Assembly: GCF_037975245.1 (NCBI RefSeq)
Contig: NC_092568.1
Span: forward strand, 62,001-126,000
Reading direction: 5' to 3'
DNA: 64,000 nt
Origin: Apostichopus japonicus
Taxonomy: Eukaryota; Echinodermata; Holothuroidea; Aspidochirotida; Stichopodidae
Both the position numbers and the translations under genes were made by a program. The notes under the pieces were generated by a model. It was not told the origin of the DNA, did not search any database, and saw only the letters and a program-made list of their open reading frames with translations. Position 1 is the first letter of the stretch, and every line of letters begins with the position of its first letter. Positions 23,700-36,155 of this stretch are shown in pieces.

Positions 23700-26600
23700 C
23701 CATTTGCTATTTTAGAGCATACATTTGACCCTGTTATTGTTTTTATTCTCAGAATGTCTCAGAATGTAGGCTACGGTACTAACACACACTTCTCTCCGAT
23801 TCAGTCGGTATTATTTAGAACCTTTTTCCCTCCACGAGCGATGAAACAGTTATTAGTAATAATTGTAACTGTTGTGGCATTGCTATTCGTAGTGCGGGAA
23901 TGTTGCAAGTATGCCAGATATTTCATACCTAAGTCATATCAAACTATATGACATGTACATTTGTAATAACAAGGTCTCTCCTATAGCAAGCTGTGCGGTG
24001 TCTTTGACCTGGACAGAAACTACTGCGCATGCTCAAATTAGTTCATCTTGGCCAATGATAATCCTAAGACGTGTCGTGCATTTGGCTACAGATTAAACTC
24101 TCCGATTAAATTAAAACATAAATAAGTTACAGAAGGCACGTCCCTTCTAGAAGTGGAATGCATATATCTATTACATATTCATAAGTTTTTATCAATATCA
24201 CAAAATATATTCACAGCCTTCACGAACGGTCACAGCAGCAGTCAAATACTAACCAAATTATCCAATTAATTGAGCGTTCAATTAACCGAATAATTCCGTT
24301 GGTATGGTATATGCAACCAAGTAGTCTAAAACGATATGATTACGAAAAGGCATTTATTAAACTCATTGCAAGCCGTCTGTGCACACCATGCGAAGGCACG
24401 TGCATCCGAAACACTGTTGCTTGTTTTGAGTTAGGCTTAGGGCCTTCGTGTATCAGCAGTTTCTATATTTTAAATACAATACCCTGCATGTTTATTATCA
24501 GCATGCTTGGGTTGCCAAGCGAAGCCCGGCTCCATGCACGTAAAACCACTCCATCCCTACCAACTATAGATCTAAAGGCCTTTTCCGACAAATGACGTCT
24601 GTTTGCCATAAATATGTAATAACCCTGTTGCATATTCATATATTCAGAAACAACTTACTACAATGACAAAGGGACTCGTGATACACATGTGACGATGATC
24701 ACAAAGTCACAGTCTCGATGCAAGGGGACGGGGCCGTGAGGGGGGGGGGGGTGAGAGTGGATCAGTTCAGTAGTGTGGTTGACGTCCCTAGGTTCTTTCT
24801 TGAGTGGCTTTTCTTTACAAGAAAATAACAGTGTGACATTTTGATCGTAAACAGAATGTTCTCTTAGCCTATATATCCAAGTCCCGCAGGCGTAATGTTA
24901 CATATATACCACTTCCCGATGTCTTTCCTTCAACAGGTCACATGTCAGATGTCAAAGGTCACATGCCACGGACAGTATATAACGTTTAAAAGAATTAAAA
25001 ATTGCCTTATGACGTCACCTAGATTGTTGCACTATTACACCTCGGGCAAGAACTGAGGTTAACTACCGATATATTTCCTTCCTTAACCGCTATAGCCTTT
25101 TCACACAATAACCTTAATACACTGATAGGTTGTCTCGGATCATATGTAATATCTGTTTCTTTTCCAAGGGAATCATGATACTGCCGCATGCATAATGCAT
25201 ATGATCACGTGACCGTGATACTATACTTGGAGGGGATTGTAGGGATGGCAGTGTAACAATATAGAGTATAAATTCGATCTTTCGTGATCTATCTCGTATT
25301 GTGAGTATAGCCTGTTGCTATATAAAATGAGAAAGTAACCATATAGCTTTGCAAGATCTTTCCAGCCTTCAAGGGAGGTTTTGAATCAATATTTCACTTC
25401 TAAATGAATGACTCATAAATATTATATAGCTATAGACAAATGAAAGAGATCTATATATATAAAATACCTACTATCTTAATATACGGTAGCATATATAGTG
25501 AAAATATAGCATATCCGCAATATCATTATTCTTCTCCCTAAGACTGGCCGTACCCGTCGAACCACGACATGCCCTGGTTAATCATTAACCTTTCTGACCG
25601 CTTTGACTTCGAAAAGTGAGAGAAAGCTTTCGAACTACAGAGCTTCAGGTTGATCATTAATTCCAGCTTCTTCTATGTTGTCCAGTAGTGCACAACTAGC
25701 CCCCCACCCCACCACACCCCACCCCACCGCACCACATCCTACTCCGTCCTGCTGATCCACCGAATACTTATCACGTTATGTGAACTTATTGGGACCCCCC
25801 CACTCCCCTCCCAGGTCTACTCAGTCCTGACAGGGCTTCCACGTCAGCTACAGACCTCCTGACTACGTGTCGGCTTATTTACCCTCCCCGTCCCCCCCCC
25901 CCCCATCTTCTCCTTTGATTCCACACGCTCTCCTCCAACCTCTATCCGTTCGTTTTCCTCCCTCACCCTCTCTGCCTTCCCCCTCCCTCCGGCTCGCCCT
26001 CACTCTTCAAGTTGTTTATATATAATTTTTTATACTAGCCTCGACTATATTGATTAAACTTACTAGTGCACTGTGAAGGATACAATTCTTCATACTAAAT
26101 CCTATGAACGTGATGGTGTAACCACATGATGGGGTAACATTAAGTAAAACCTTCGTCAGTAGATGGTATACTTTGATCTGTTGACGCCATACCAATGAAA
26201 GTACAAGATAGTAATTCCATGGTCGTCGTACCAGGGTGCTGACTCTCTGGTAAGACATTTTCATACTGTTAAAAATATTTCATGGAAATATATAGCAGGT
26301 TACAAACAGCTATATATTCTTGCAGACATTGTATATAATTCCATTGTTAACAATACAGTTCATACAGCCCTTCTAGTCACGTTTATATGTTTTCATTGTT
26401 TATACTTCACTTGGAAAATTATGATTTCCAAAAACAAACGGAGGGGGTGGGGGAGAACGGGTGATATAATGGTCCCTGGTCCAACCTGTCTCTCTTCGCA
26501 GCACACAGACGTACACAAGCATATATACATATATATACATACAGACATATTCACAAAAGCAGAGTACAATCTGCGCCAATACCTATATATCTATATTCTG

Positions 26601-27511
26601 TATTTTATCTGATGTATGAAAGTAAAATATTAACAAGAGCTTCTGGAATTTGGTGTTTTGTTGTAACCTTTATGTAAATATTAGATAGAGAACGTTGAGA
26701 TATAATTAGTTAAGTGTTTACATATCTAGTTCGTTGTGGCCGAGGGCATTGGGCTATTAAACATAACCCCGAATGTTATCGCATTGCAGGGATATAGGAA
26801 CAGTTAGAAGTGGTAGCCAAGTCGAACAATGCCACAAAATCGTTTTATCGCTTCATCATTACTTATTAAGTTCCAATTATGATAATAATATTTTAACAAG
26901 CCAAAGCTCGTGGGAGCTTTTATCCTGTTTAACCAGCTACGCGTGATTTAGAATTGTTTCTCGGTCTGTTTAAATACCTATATGATAACTGTATGATATT
27001 GTATTGTGGAAATGCTCGAGATTAAATTGAGTATAAACGAATGGCAAAGACATAAAGGATATCATTATTAATTTTATCAAGTTTTTCTTGAATCATATAA
27101 ACCCAAATTTAAGCAAACTTTGTCATGGTGACCATATAACCCCTGTCTGCATAATTAACTTCAAATATTCACTTTAACATTTTAAATAAGTTCAAAATAC
27201 CAAAGGAAACCGTTTCACACTAGTGACAGGAGAAGGATTTCGCTAAGAATATTATCTTTGCAGACAACAAGGAAGGTCAAAAATATAACAATGAAATATA
27301 ACAATGAGGAAGTATTTGTCTTTATAACATATTTGTGACATTTTGAACTTTTGAGAATAAGCCAGAAAGCGAAAATATCATTCTTAAATAGAAAAAAAAA
27401 ATGCATTTCGTCTTTTCTCACGATGTTGTACGACACTCAACTATTCTGTGAATGTTAGGAGTACCTGATAGGGGAGGGTGTAGGGGAAGCGGGTATGCGA
27501 GTGCATGGGCG
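23700..27511. other. intergenic, no gene recognised
   Basis: Contains two AGGTCACATG copies at about 24936 and 24956 (nuclear-receptor half-sites in direct orientation), a CCCCACC-rich tract at 25695-25735 and a C run at about 25893. No supported gene. Confidence 0.4.
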
Positions 27512-27596
27512 GGTAAACGGTTAGGGTGGGTAAACGGTTAGTGTGGGTAAACAGTTAGGGCGGGTAAACAGTTAGTACGGGTAAACAGTTAGGGTG
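27512..27596 (+). repeat. 17-bp minisatellite, five units
   Basis: Five tandem copies of GGTAAACGGTTAGGGTG with substitutions (positions 27512, 27529, 27546, 27563, 27580). Three units contain TTAGGG, the telomere hexamer, but it is only part of the period. Confidence 0.9.
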
Positions 27597-30500
27597 GGGT
27601 AAGCGGATGGATGGGGAGTACGAGACTGGGATAGATGAACAACAAACTCGACGCTTTTAATAAAATCGTGTCAATCTTAGATAATATAAACAAAGCACTT
27701 GTGTTTTATTATCAATTAATCAATTCTGAACAATTTAATTCTATTTTCGTCTCATAAAAACCTGCAATTTTATCTCATTCAGACCACGCCGCCCGTCCTC
27801 AATATATGCCTTGCCCGTTCCACGTTCCTTTATTTCAAATTAGCCATTTCCTTTTTAATTCGTATCAGGGATATCGTTAATTAGCCTATACAATTAAAAA
27901 ATATATGTGATGCAAATAAGAGATAACTAAATTTATATTAGAGATATTTTTTACTCCTTTTAGAGATATATTAATAATCCGGAGAAATATCGTTATCTTC
28001 TCAAATCCAATCTCTTCTAATTTAGAGATATCTCTTGGGAATCAATGCTAAAATGGTTTGCCATGTAAACGGACTATACCTTCTTAAAGGTTACAATGAC
28101 GCAATAACATGGATTACTCAGCCAGCTAATTTCCAGATCTTTGGTATAACTTGGTTTTAAAGCAGATAAAGTGAAACTATATAGTCTGTTACTTATCACT
28201 ATTTATAATAGCGCCCGCTAGTTTCATTTTTGTCCAATTGAAATTCAAAACATCATATTTACATGGAAGAAAAAAATTCATGTAGGAAATCGTTTGTCAA
28301 CTATGTTGTAGAATAACCAACCAGAGACAAGATTAGGTTGTACAGTTATCTTGAAATTAAGTCAAAGTTCAGTTGACAATATACTCAAGTGGGTAACCTA
28401 CACCCACCCCTATCGTGATATAAAGTTCATAAGCAGCACGCCAGGAGGCCTGATCTCATTTCAGTTTCGTGTGAGGGTTATTAATACTGTACGAGTTACA
28501 TTTAACCGGACCGGACTGCATCTTTCTGTGTTGGTTACGGAGGTTAGCCTTAGCTATTTTTTTTTCAGTATTACATTTTCCCAATCATTAATTAGTCATA
28601 TATAATTATACACATCATAATTATATTTTAAGTTAGTATTTTCGAGACGACCTTAACCAATGTTTCCTTCAATTACAAGTCTCAATAAAAAAAAAACTAA
28701 AAAAACAAAACCCGAATGGACAATTCAGAGCTGAAACTTCATATTGCTAAGTGTTCTAAGAATTTGTTGACAAATTTTTTTTTGTTTTTTAGTCTTAAAA
28801 GACAACTGAAGGCAAACTAATTAATGTTGAGGTGTTTGTATAGACCGCTAAAAACAATACCACTGCCATCCGTTCAGGTTTTTATTATTTCTATATCAAT
28901 TTCATTTTGTGAGAAAAGACTTTTAAGACATCAGACGTCAATCAATCAAAATGGCTTGTCTACTTAGTCTATAGCAGACAGACTCAAAAGTAAAACAAAA
29001 CAAAACGTATTGGAAAAGCAAAACAAGTTTGATGGTTTCATATTTCATATGATTTAATACAATGCTTTGGAAATTTATGAAGGTTACTTTCTGCAGTATA
29101 TTGCATAAACTGATACTCTATTGTTTGTTTGAAGTAAAAAAAAAGGAGAACAATTTGTGGGCGAGTTGTTAGAATTTAATAATATATGAATAAACATTAA
29201 TTCTATTTTTGGAGTGAATTAAGGAGCCGCCGTCATCTTTGATATTGAGCTTCAATTTGAATGAGAGTATATTCCAGATATTAATTAATCTTTAAAGGTA
29301 AAGTATCTTAAAATTACCGAAATAGCTACATAGAGATAGACTTGTAGTAAGTCCATACACTTATTCTACTAGCATACAGTGTTGCCGGCAGGCTCTTACT
29401 CGCCCTGATGGTGGATTTCTACTCGTATACATGTGTACACTCTAGTGTAAACTTAAGTATTCTCGCTCAGACCCTTGTACTCATATACGCGTACTCCTGC
29501 ATTGAGAGGGGGAATTCTCCCTGTGCGCGTCCTACGATACTGTTCGGTACTCGAACAATGCGTATGAAAGTCTGTATATAAATATATTATTAACACTTAT
29601 TTTCCCCTGTATTTGTTGTAATGTATCGTGGCATATCAATACTACACTATAGGCCGCCCTCACATAACCATCATCATTCAACATAATAAAAATAATTAAA
29701 CACATAAAATTGGTATATTATATATCTTTCGTAATTTGAACAACTAAATTATATACAAACTCTATGAAAAGAATTTTCGGAGATCAAAGTACGACTGAGT
29801 TACTGATATTGGTAAATCGTTTTGGATTTATTCAGATAAACAATGAACGTTATGACATGCCCAGGCTATCTCAGCAGTAAATGCTAAAAGTATACAGGTT
29901 AACATGTTGTATATACTAATCATGGAGTGAGATGCGTTAACCTTTTTTTAGGTACAGCTCCAAAAACAAACCCAAAAATTTAGGTTTATTTGTATTTAAA
30001 TCATATAAAAAGCTACAGCAACTGGATTGGGCTGGAGTATCATGTCGCTTATCGATCGAAATGGTGGTAATCGGGTTGATAGAAGACGGGAATCACGTGT
30101 CACAAAAACCGATTAATTGTGTAACTTAACGTCAATCTCCCGCATGCAGGAAAATTTGTTTTAACATTCCAGATATGTACCCCTCCTCCCCCCCCAAAAA
30201 GAAATCAATATACCGCTAGCTGTACAGTATATCCATGTACGTATAGTATAAACATATGCATCAAATGTGAATCTGTGTAGACCTTGATGAAACTCAGTAG
30301 CTACTTATCGAAAAGTTGCAGGTTGCCAATGGTGATACTGCTTCACTAGTTAGGCCTACGATGTATTTATGCAGGTTGAAGCATCAATAGAGAGACCACC
30401 TCTTAAGTTGTTGATCCATTCGAAAGACATGTTATATTACAGTTATATAGGCCTATATATCTATCTATATATCGCTACTTGTCTTAACGGGATGTATCGT

Positions 30501-31947
30501 AAATAGCCTATAGTCCAGTATAGCTGATACATGCACCTCAACAACGCCAATCTCAACCTATATCACATTCACTTTTTTGCTCAAATATTATGCTATATAT
30601 ATATATACACAATTATAGCAGTGATTCAATTGGATTCCAAAGACTTATTTTATGTTTAAAATAAAATGAAAAATTGAAGATCACTCGAGAAAACATATAT
30701 GTTGTTTTATTTGTGTGTGTGCGTGTGTGTGTGTGCCACTGAAACATATAACAAACAGCAACTTAAGTATGGAAATTACCTATAGCTGCATATTGCGCAA
30801 CATTCACGTTTATCAATTTTCTCTTACGTAACTTTTTCTGATTGCGTATACAAGACAGGCCGCTCTCCTACTCGCACCCCCCCCCCCCACTCCCTTCACA
30901 TATATCCGGGTGAGAACAAAAGGAGCATTTCATGCAACGGCGGGCATGATAGAAACTATTATATGACCCGTACCTGTCACCTCCTACCCTTGTGGACCCT
31001 TGCTTACCCACCCCCCCCCCCCACAATCTCATCTCCATTCTACATTCAGTACGTAATCATTATCAAGAGACATTAACGGAAAACTTTTGAAAATAAGCTA
31101 GAAAGGTCTGAAGATTGTGACCGCCCTAAAACGTTTACGGCAATACGGTATAGTAAACCAATCTTAAGACATATATGAAGTGGCTATATTTGTCTTCTCA
31201 GTGAAGCAGATAAAATAGCATATATATATGCGGGGGGGGGGGGCGGATCCAAGTGACGTGGGTGTGGGTGTATATTCCCTTCCCCATTTTCCGACCCCAC
31301 ACCAAAAAATCTACAAGAAGTTATTGCACAGTCTTGCGTGTGGACCTAAATATCATACACAGTTAGACATACTAATTTATTGGGTAAAATATGCCTCATA
31401 ACTTGTTCTATTTTCATGTCAACATTTTCTATTTCTGCATGGAGGAGGACGACTACCCTCACCTTTTTTAAAAATCCTGGATCCAACTCATATATAATAC
31501 CCATATAATATATGCCAACAAATAGCGAACGAACATATTTTATATTGCTTACATAATAATAAGTTCATTAGCCTCGCCATGCAGACAAAAAATTTTTTAT
31601 TAAAAGTTGCATTCCTGGGAATTTTTTATCACTACCGCTTTACAGTACACAAATTAGGCATAATTCAAGGGTACTTCTTTTAAATTATGATTAAACTGTT
31701 TTATAACTCATCTTAATGGTTGTGATGTCTATATAGAAATGGAAGGAATCTTCAAATTTCTCATTTCGTAGGCTCTATTTATAGTCTAAACGCCTAAACC
31801 CATTCACGTATAATCTCAATACAGATGTCGGATGAAAAATGCCTCACTGAACACAGACAATATTAAAACCATAATTCCCTCCCTGCTCAGTTATGCATTT
31901 TATATGAAATTTAAATGAAATGAATGGATATACTATTTGAAATTCGT
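27597..31947. other. intergenic, no gene recognised
   Basis: AT-rich with C/G runs near 30877, 31009 and 31231 and a (TG)n at about 30713-30736. Short frames lack support. Confidence 0.4.
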
Positions 31948-31979
31948 TGCGCATGCGCATGCGCATGCGCATGCGCATG
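31948..31979. promoter_or_regulatory. NRF1-type/Z-DNA motif array (TGCGCA)5
   Basis: Five tandem TGCGCA hexamers, giving overlapping perfect copies of the palindromic NRF1 consensus TGCGCATGCGCA in an otherwise AT-rich region. Strict purine-pyrimidine alternation also favours Z-DNA. It could be a simple repeat without function. Confidence 0.5.
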
Positions 31980-34932
31980 GATGCTTGGTTAAATTTTCGA
32001 TTCCATTCGACCTCAAATTCCCTTAAAGTGCAAGTTGAGGTACATTGAGTTAGTTAAGGTATATAACTTATTATTCACTAAAAAGTCAACAATTTTTGAG
32101 AATTTCACTGAGACTTTAACCCGTTGCATGTGCTTACTACCAACACAAGTGTCTGACCGACCAACTTATTTTACACTCGAAAGGATTATTAATAATTGAT
32201 TTATTCAGAATTTTAATCTGAGCATGTTATATTCCGAGAAAAAAAAGAGAAAACATTGTTGATGCTAGTAATGTTTCTATAGTAGTTCCGGTTTTCTCGA
32301 TATTGACCTTTAAAATTTATTAAATCTGGAATGCTCCTTTAAGGCTAAATTGATGATGATGTCGGTTCCTACGTAAACAGGCCTTAATATCATTGTTAAT
32401 TCATTCTTCTTCGAACTTTATATACATAACAGTGTATCGCTAAATGACATTCAACACCATTTTTTCCCCTTGAAACATTTTTAAGAGATTGTAAACATGC
32501 ACCCGATACACACAGAATCGGCTGAAACATGTCATTTGAGGTCATAGAACTCTAATGTATTTCCAATGAGGGTTTTGTTGCACGGGAGGAATTTACCTAC
32601 GGTCGGTGTTATAAACTATGTAGCTGTTTAAAGATCATTTCTCAAAAATCGAGATTGTGTTATAAAAATACAACCTGGATTGGGACATGAGTGTATTTGA
32701 ATAGTCTTGTTAATTTGTGCCTATGAAGCCATGATCATGTCTTTAAATAAATTGTCACAATAGATATTGAATATCCTAAAATATTGCGTTATTTTTTCAA
32801 TATAAGTTTAGACTGTTATAACTAAGAGTCAGTTTTTGGTACCAACAATTAAAATGTATATGCAAATAAGTATAATTTAACAGCTAATCGCACCATTTTT
32901 GTGCGAAAGCAAAAAAATAACATACGGTACAAAAACTGGATGACAAAACGAATGAAATATAGGTCATAAAAAATTTGTAATGCTATAAAACATTTTACTA
33001 CTTTAAGTTGCCGCATGTATATAGCAGAAGGAAAAGCTATCACGGTATCATTAAAAGCGGAAAATCAAAACAAAAACTCCCCATGCATGTATTATATACA
33101 AATACATTGCACAGTACAAAAAGTTCATTCCAAGACTTACATATTGAACTGTACACCAGAACATGAAGGTGTTTTTACCTCCATGACCAGAACAAGCACG
33201 ATTTAGCCTGCACAATATAGGCCACAAGGACTGGGGCACGAACATATCGAAGCTTATTGTATTGATGACAATTGTCAATCACAGTGCGCCTGAATTGGTC
33301 GAGGTAAGCTTATTGTTCGGTTTTAAATTGCTGTTTTCGGGAAGCTATTCAAAGCCATCTTTTGTCTAATTGGAGTTTATAACTGTACCACTAGTGCGGG
33401 GATCTTACAGTCATAGTTGTGTAGAGGTTTGTATTCAAAATAGGTCAGTGGTTCTAAGAATATCGATTATGAGTTAGGCATGGTTGTCAGTGAGCAAAAT
33501 GAGTCCCTGGATTAGTACGAGTAAAGTCGCCAGCTAGTGTTTATAGGTGTACAATAAAGACCAACAGATTAATTCTTACTATACGGTGTTTGAAAATGCA
33601 TATTTTTCAGAAACAAGTTTTGGATTTTAGAAGAACTTTGGTGAAATAATCACGTTATGTACAGTTTCGTGCTGTGGATATATTGTCAACAGTGTTTGCC
33701 GGTGGCCGGTGATATACGGCAATATATACCCGAACCATATCGGTATGTGAGTATCTATATAGGCCTATAGTTATGTCATATGTGACTCATGTGCCATCTG
33801 ATAGTGTCATGATCATACGGTTACATTGTTGATGTAATAGGACTGGGGATTGACAGTGGCTCAAGTAGTTTGGGTTTCGTGCCCAGGCTCTATATCTAAG
33901 GTGACTTTTCTATTAAAAAAATACCTTCTGTTGGCCAGGAGTATAGTCGGAATGTAACGATAAAAGATGATGTCTATATGTAAAGTATGAGATGGCGTCT
34001 ATTTGACCCGATTCAATCCCTATAGTGGGACCCGTAGTTATAACTACCCCAAGGGCCCAAGTCATGACTCTTGGTCAACTACCCCTAGTCATAACTTCGA
34101 GTCGTAACCCCGCATTTCACCCCTTGTCATATATACGAAACAACTATATAGCCCACCAGTAAAGTGGCTTAACTAATTAGGGGGTTAGTTGGTTGTGGGG
34201 TGGCGGTGGCTGAGGTAATTGAAGGGTGTGGGTTGGCATGGTGGTATCGTGGGTATGTGGGGGGGGGGGGTGGGGGTATGGTGGAGAGTGGTTCGATAGG
34301 TCGTTCCATGCATATTTATCTGGAAGTTCAATGAAACCACAATATGAATTTATTAGTCACGTGGGTACGATATTTACATGCGCTATCAGAACACGGATCG
34401 CATACCTTCTGCTAGATTAATAATTACATTAAACTTGTTTTACAACCGCGAGATAACAATAGCTATGTCAGCAGTATGTAATCAACTGGTGGTTAAATTG
34501 TCCTTTAAGATCTAATTAATTATCCGGCAGATAAGTCGTCAGTGATAAGCAAGCAAACACTTCACTTTTGAACTTTAAAACAAACCAGGAATAGTTTCGA
34601 TTTAATCGGTCTGTTTCTTGAACACCAGATCATCAAGTTTCTCCTTTCTTTAGTCTCAGGTTTTCTTTCACTTTTTCTTTGTCGCGTTGTTTCTTTAAAC
34701 AACACTTTCTCTTTCTAATTTCTTTAATTTCTCCTCTTCCCCCTTTTAGTTCCTTTTTTGTTGTTGGCTTAACTGTGATATTGTATTTTGTATTCCTTGG
34801 TGAAGGTAAAACGATGATGCATTTATGTGTGTGTGTGTCAGTGTGTATGGATGTGTGTGGGCTGTGCCACCTTACATTGGAGATATTGAACTTGTTTAGT
34901 ACATGAACTATATTCTGTTTTGTCATAGTCAA
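31980..34932. other. intergenic, no gene recognised
   Basis: The segment near 32340 (TTTAAGGCTAAATTGATGAT, then TGTCGG) recurs near 54061 with few changes, so part is dispersed repeat. A G run lies at about 34260. No supported gene. Confidence 0.4.
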
Positions 34933-34948
34933 AGGTCAGCAGAGGTCA
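34933..34948 (+). promoter_or_regulatory. perfect DR4 nuclear-receptor element
   Basis: AGGTCA GCAG AGGTCA, two consensus half-sites in direct repeat with a 4-base spacer, preceded by TCAA. DR4 is the classical site for LXR, TR and CAR/PXR-type receptors with RXR. It lies about 1.07 kb upstream of the copy B start codon; vertebrate OST-alpha genes respond to bile-acid/sterol receptors. Use in this gene is inference. Confidence 0.45.
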
Positions 34949-35029
34949 AAATTTGAAAACCTGGCAAATTCTTAATGGAACTTAATGGAAACTATAGATA
35001 TGTATAGTTATATATAGTTATATATATAT

Positions 35030-35215
35030 AGTATTCGATTCGAACCCGGGCCTCCCGCTTTATATGCGGACACCCTACCTAACTATAGGTCATGGACGCT
35101 GATTATCTGTCCAGAGGTTCGAAACCAGTAAGGAAGGTCGTAATTCCACTGTAAGCGTTTGTCACCTGTATCGAACAATGCTAGTTCTGTTTTGGTGACA
35201 TGTTTTGTCTGACTC
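35030..35215. repeat. SINE-like repeat, first of three copies
   Basis: On the minus strand, about 35035-35090 holds a tRNA-like head with TAGTTAGGTAGGG (A-box-like) and CGGGTTCGAATC (B box). On the plus strand, 35088-35200 holds a body with GTCCAGAGGTTCGAAACC and TGTATCGAACAATGCTAG. The body recurs at 47051 and, inverted, at 63181. A short TA repeat adjoins. Confidence 0.65.
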
Positions 35216-35952
35216 GAAAGTATATCCTATACTTCTGCAAGCAAAGTTCAAACACTTCAAACCAATCGTTTCGTCTGTTCTGATGACCTTTCACTTAATT
35301 TTTGTCGGTTGTCTGCTAATCGTTAAACCACCTAGGCCTATAGATATATCCTTGTAGAAAACTAATACTCTGAAGAATTGCTTTGACCTAATTCAAAGTT
35401 ATCGATGTTGGTTATAAAATGTTCTATCGAAGATGATGCGGGTTGAATCGAATAAAGGACCCGTACACATGAAGTAATAACGATGTTTGTATAGGTATGA
35501 GGTATCAGATGTACAATATACAGGCAAGATTGAATAACAAAAGAGGACAATGGCGTCTTCTGTAACTAGTAGAATATATATATATATATGTAATATAATA
35601 TAATATAATATAATATATATAGTTCAAGGGAGATGTGTCAAAGGTGCTTAATGAGTTGATAACTGCGATTCATGTCTACTTAAAGTATGGATTCCTTACC
35701 GACGGAGCCCAAAAGTAAAGTGGTGGTAACCGGCAAATGCTGCCCCCATCCTTCAACCACATCAACTCACCCTCATCATCCTCATATTACCACACAAGCT
35801 CGCGCCATCGTGTTTTTCATTATTCGTGTATTTTCTCTAAAAAATCCTTTTGCAAATAACAACCTAACTAATAACTTCATAAATACTGCTACATATATTG
35901 ACATCATCTAATTTGATCAATGTTTGAATTTTTCTTCTCTCGTCCACCGCAG
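35216..35952. other. upstream region of copy B
   Basis: Contains TA and TATAA-type repeats at about 35573-35621. A polypyrimidine tract then CCACCGCAG at 35944-35952 looks like a splice acceptor, so the ATG exon may be preceded by an untranslated exon further upstream. No proximal promoter can be fixed. Confidence 0.35.
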
Positions 35953-36013
35953 GAAGCTCTTAGCCAAGAGATAGAGAGAGAACAAAGCAAAGAGAAATAG
36001 GAAGAATTTCAAT

Positions 36014-36155
36014 ATGGCAGACGACAATGACACGTGGTACACTACTGAGTTAGCGCTTGGAGTGGGTTCTACACTAGCACCGGAAAAACCAAAGTATCCA
36101 TTTGGATGTGATGGACCGGTCTTAATCAAACCGACGACAGAGCAGCTCCTTGCTG
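36014..36155 (+). CDS. SLC51A: copy B exon 1: extracellular N-terminus
   Basis: Starts at ATG in AATATGG context and ends TTGCTG before GTAGGTT, phase 1. It encodes 47 residues plus one base, with Cys32 and the TTEQLLA lead into TM1. The upstream in-frame TAG at 35972 supports this start. Confidence 0.88.

Noticed and set aside
23103..23715. Frames of 187, 137 and 102 codons on both strands
   Set aside because: Mostly translation of a GAT/GGT trinucleotide repeat.
24936..24966. Two AGGTCA half-sites near 24936 and 24956
   Set aside because: The spacing fits no standard nuclear-receptor element and there is no nearby gene.
31225..31490. Possible MITE with GCGGATCC and CTGGATCC ends
   Set aside because: The inverted match is too short and no target duplication was found.
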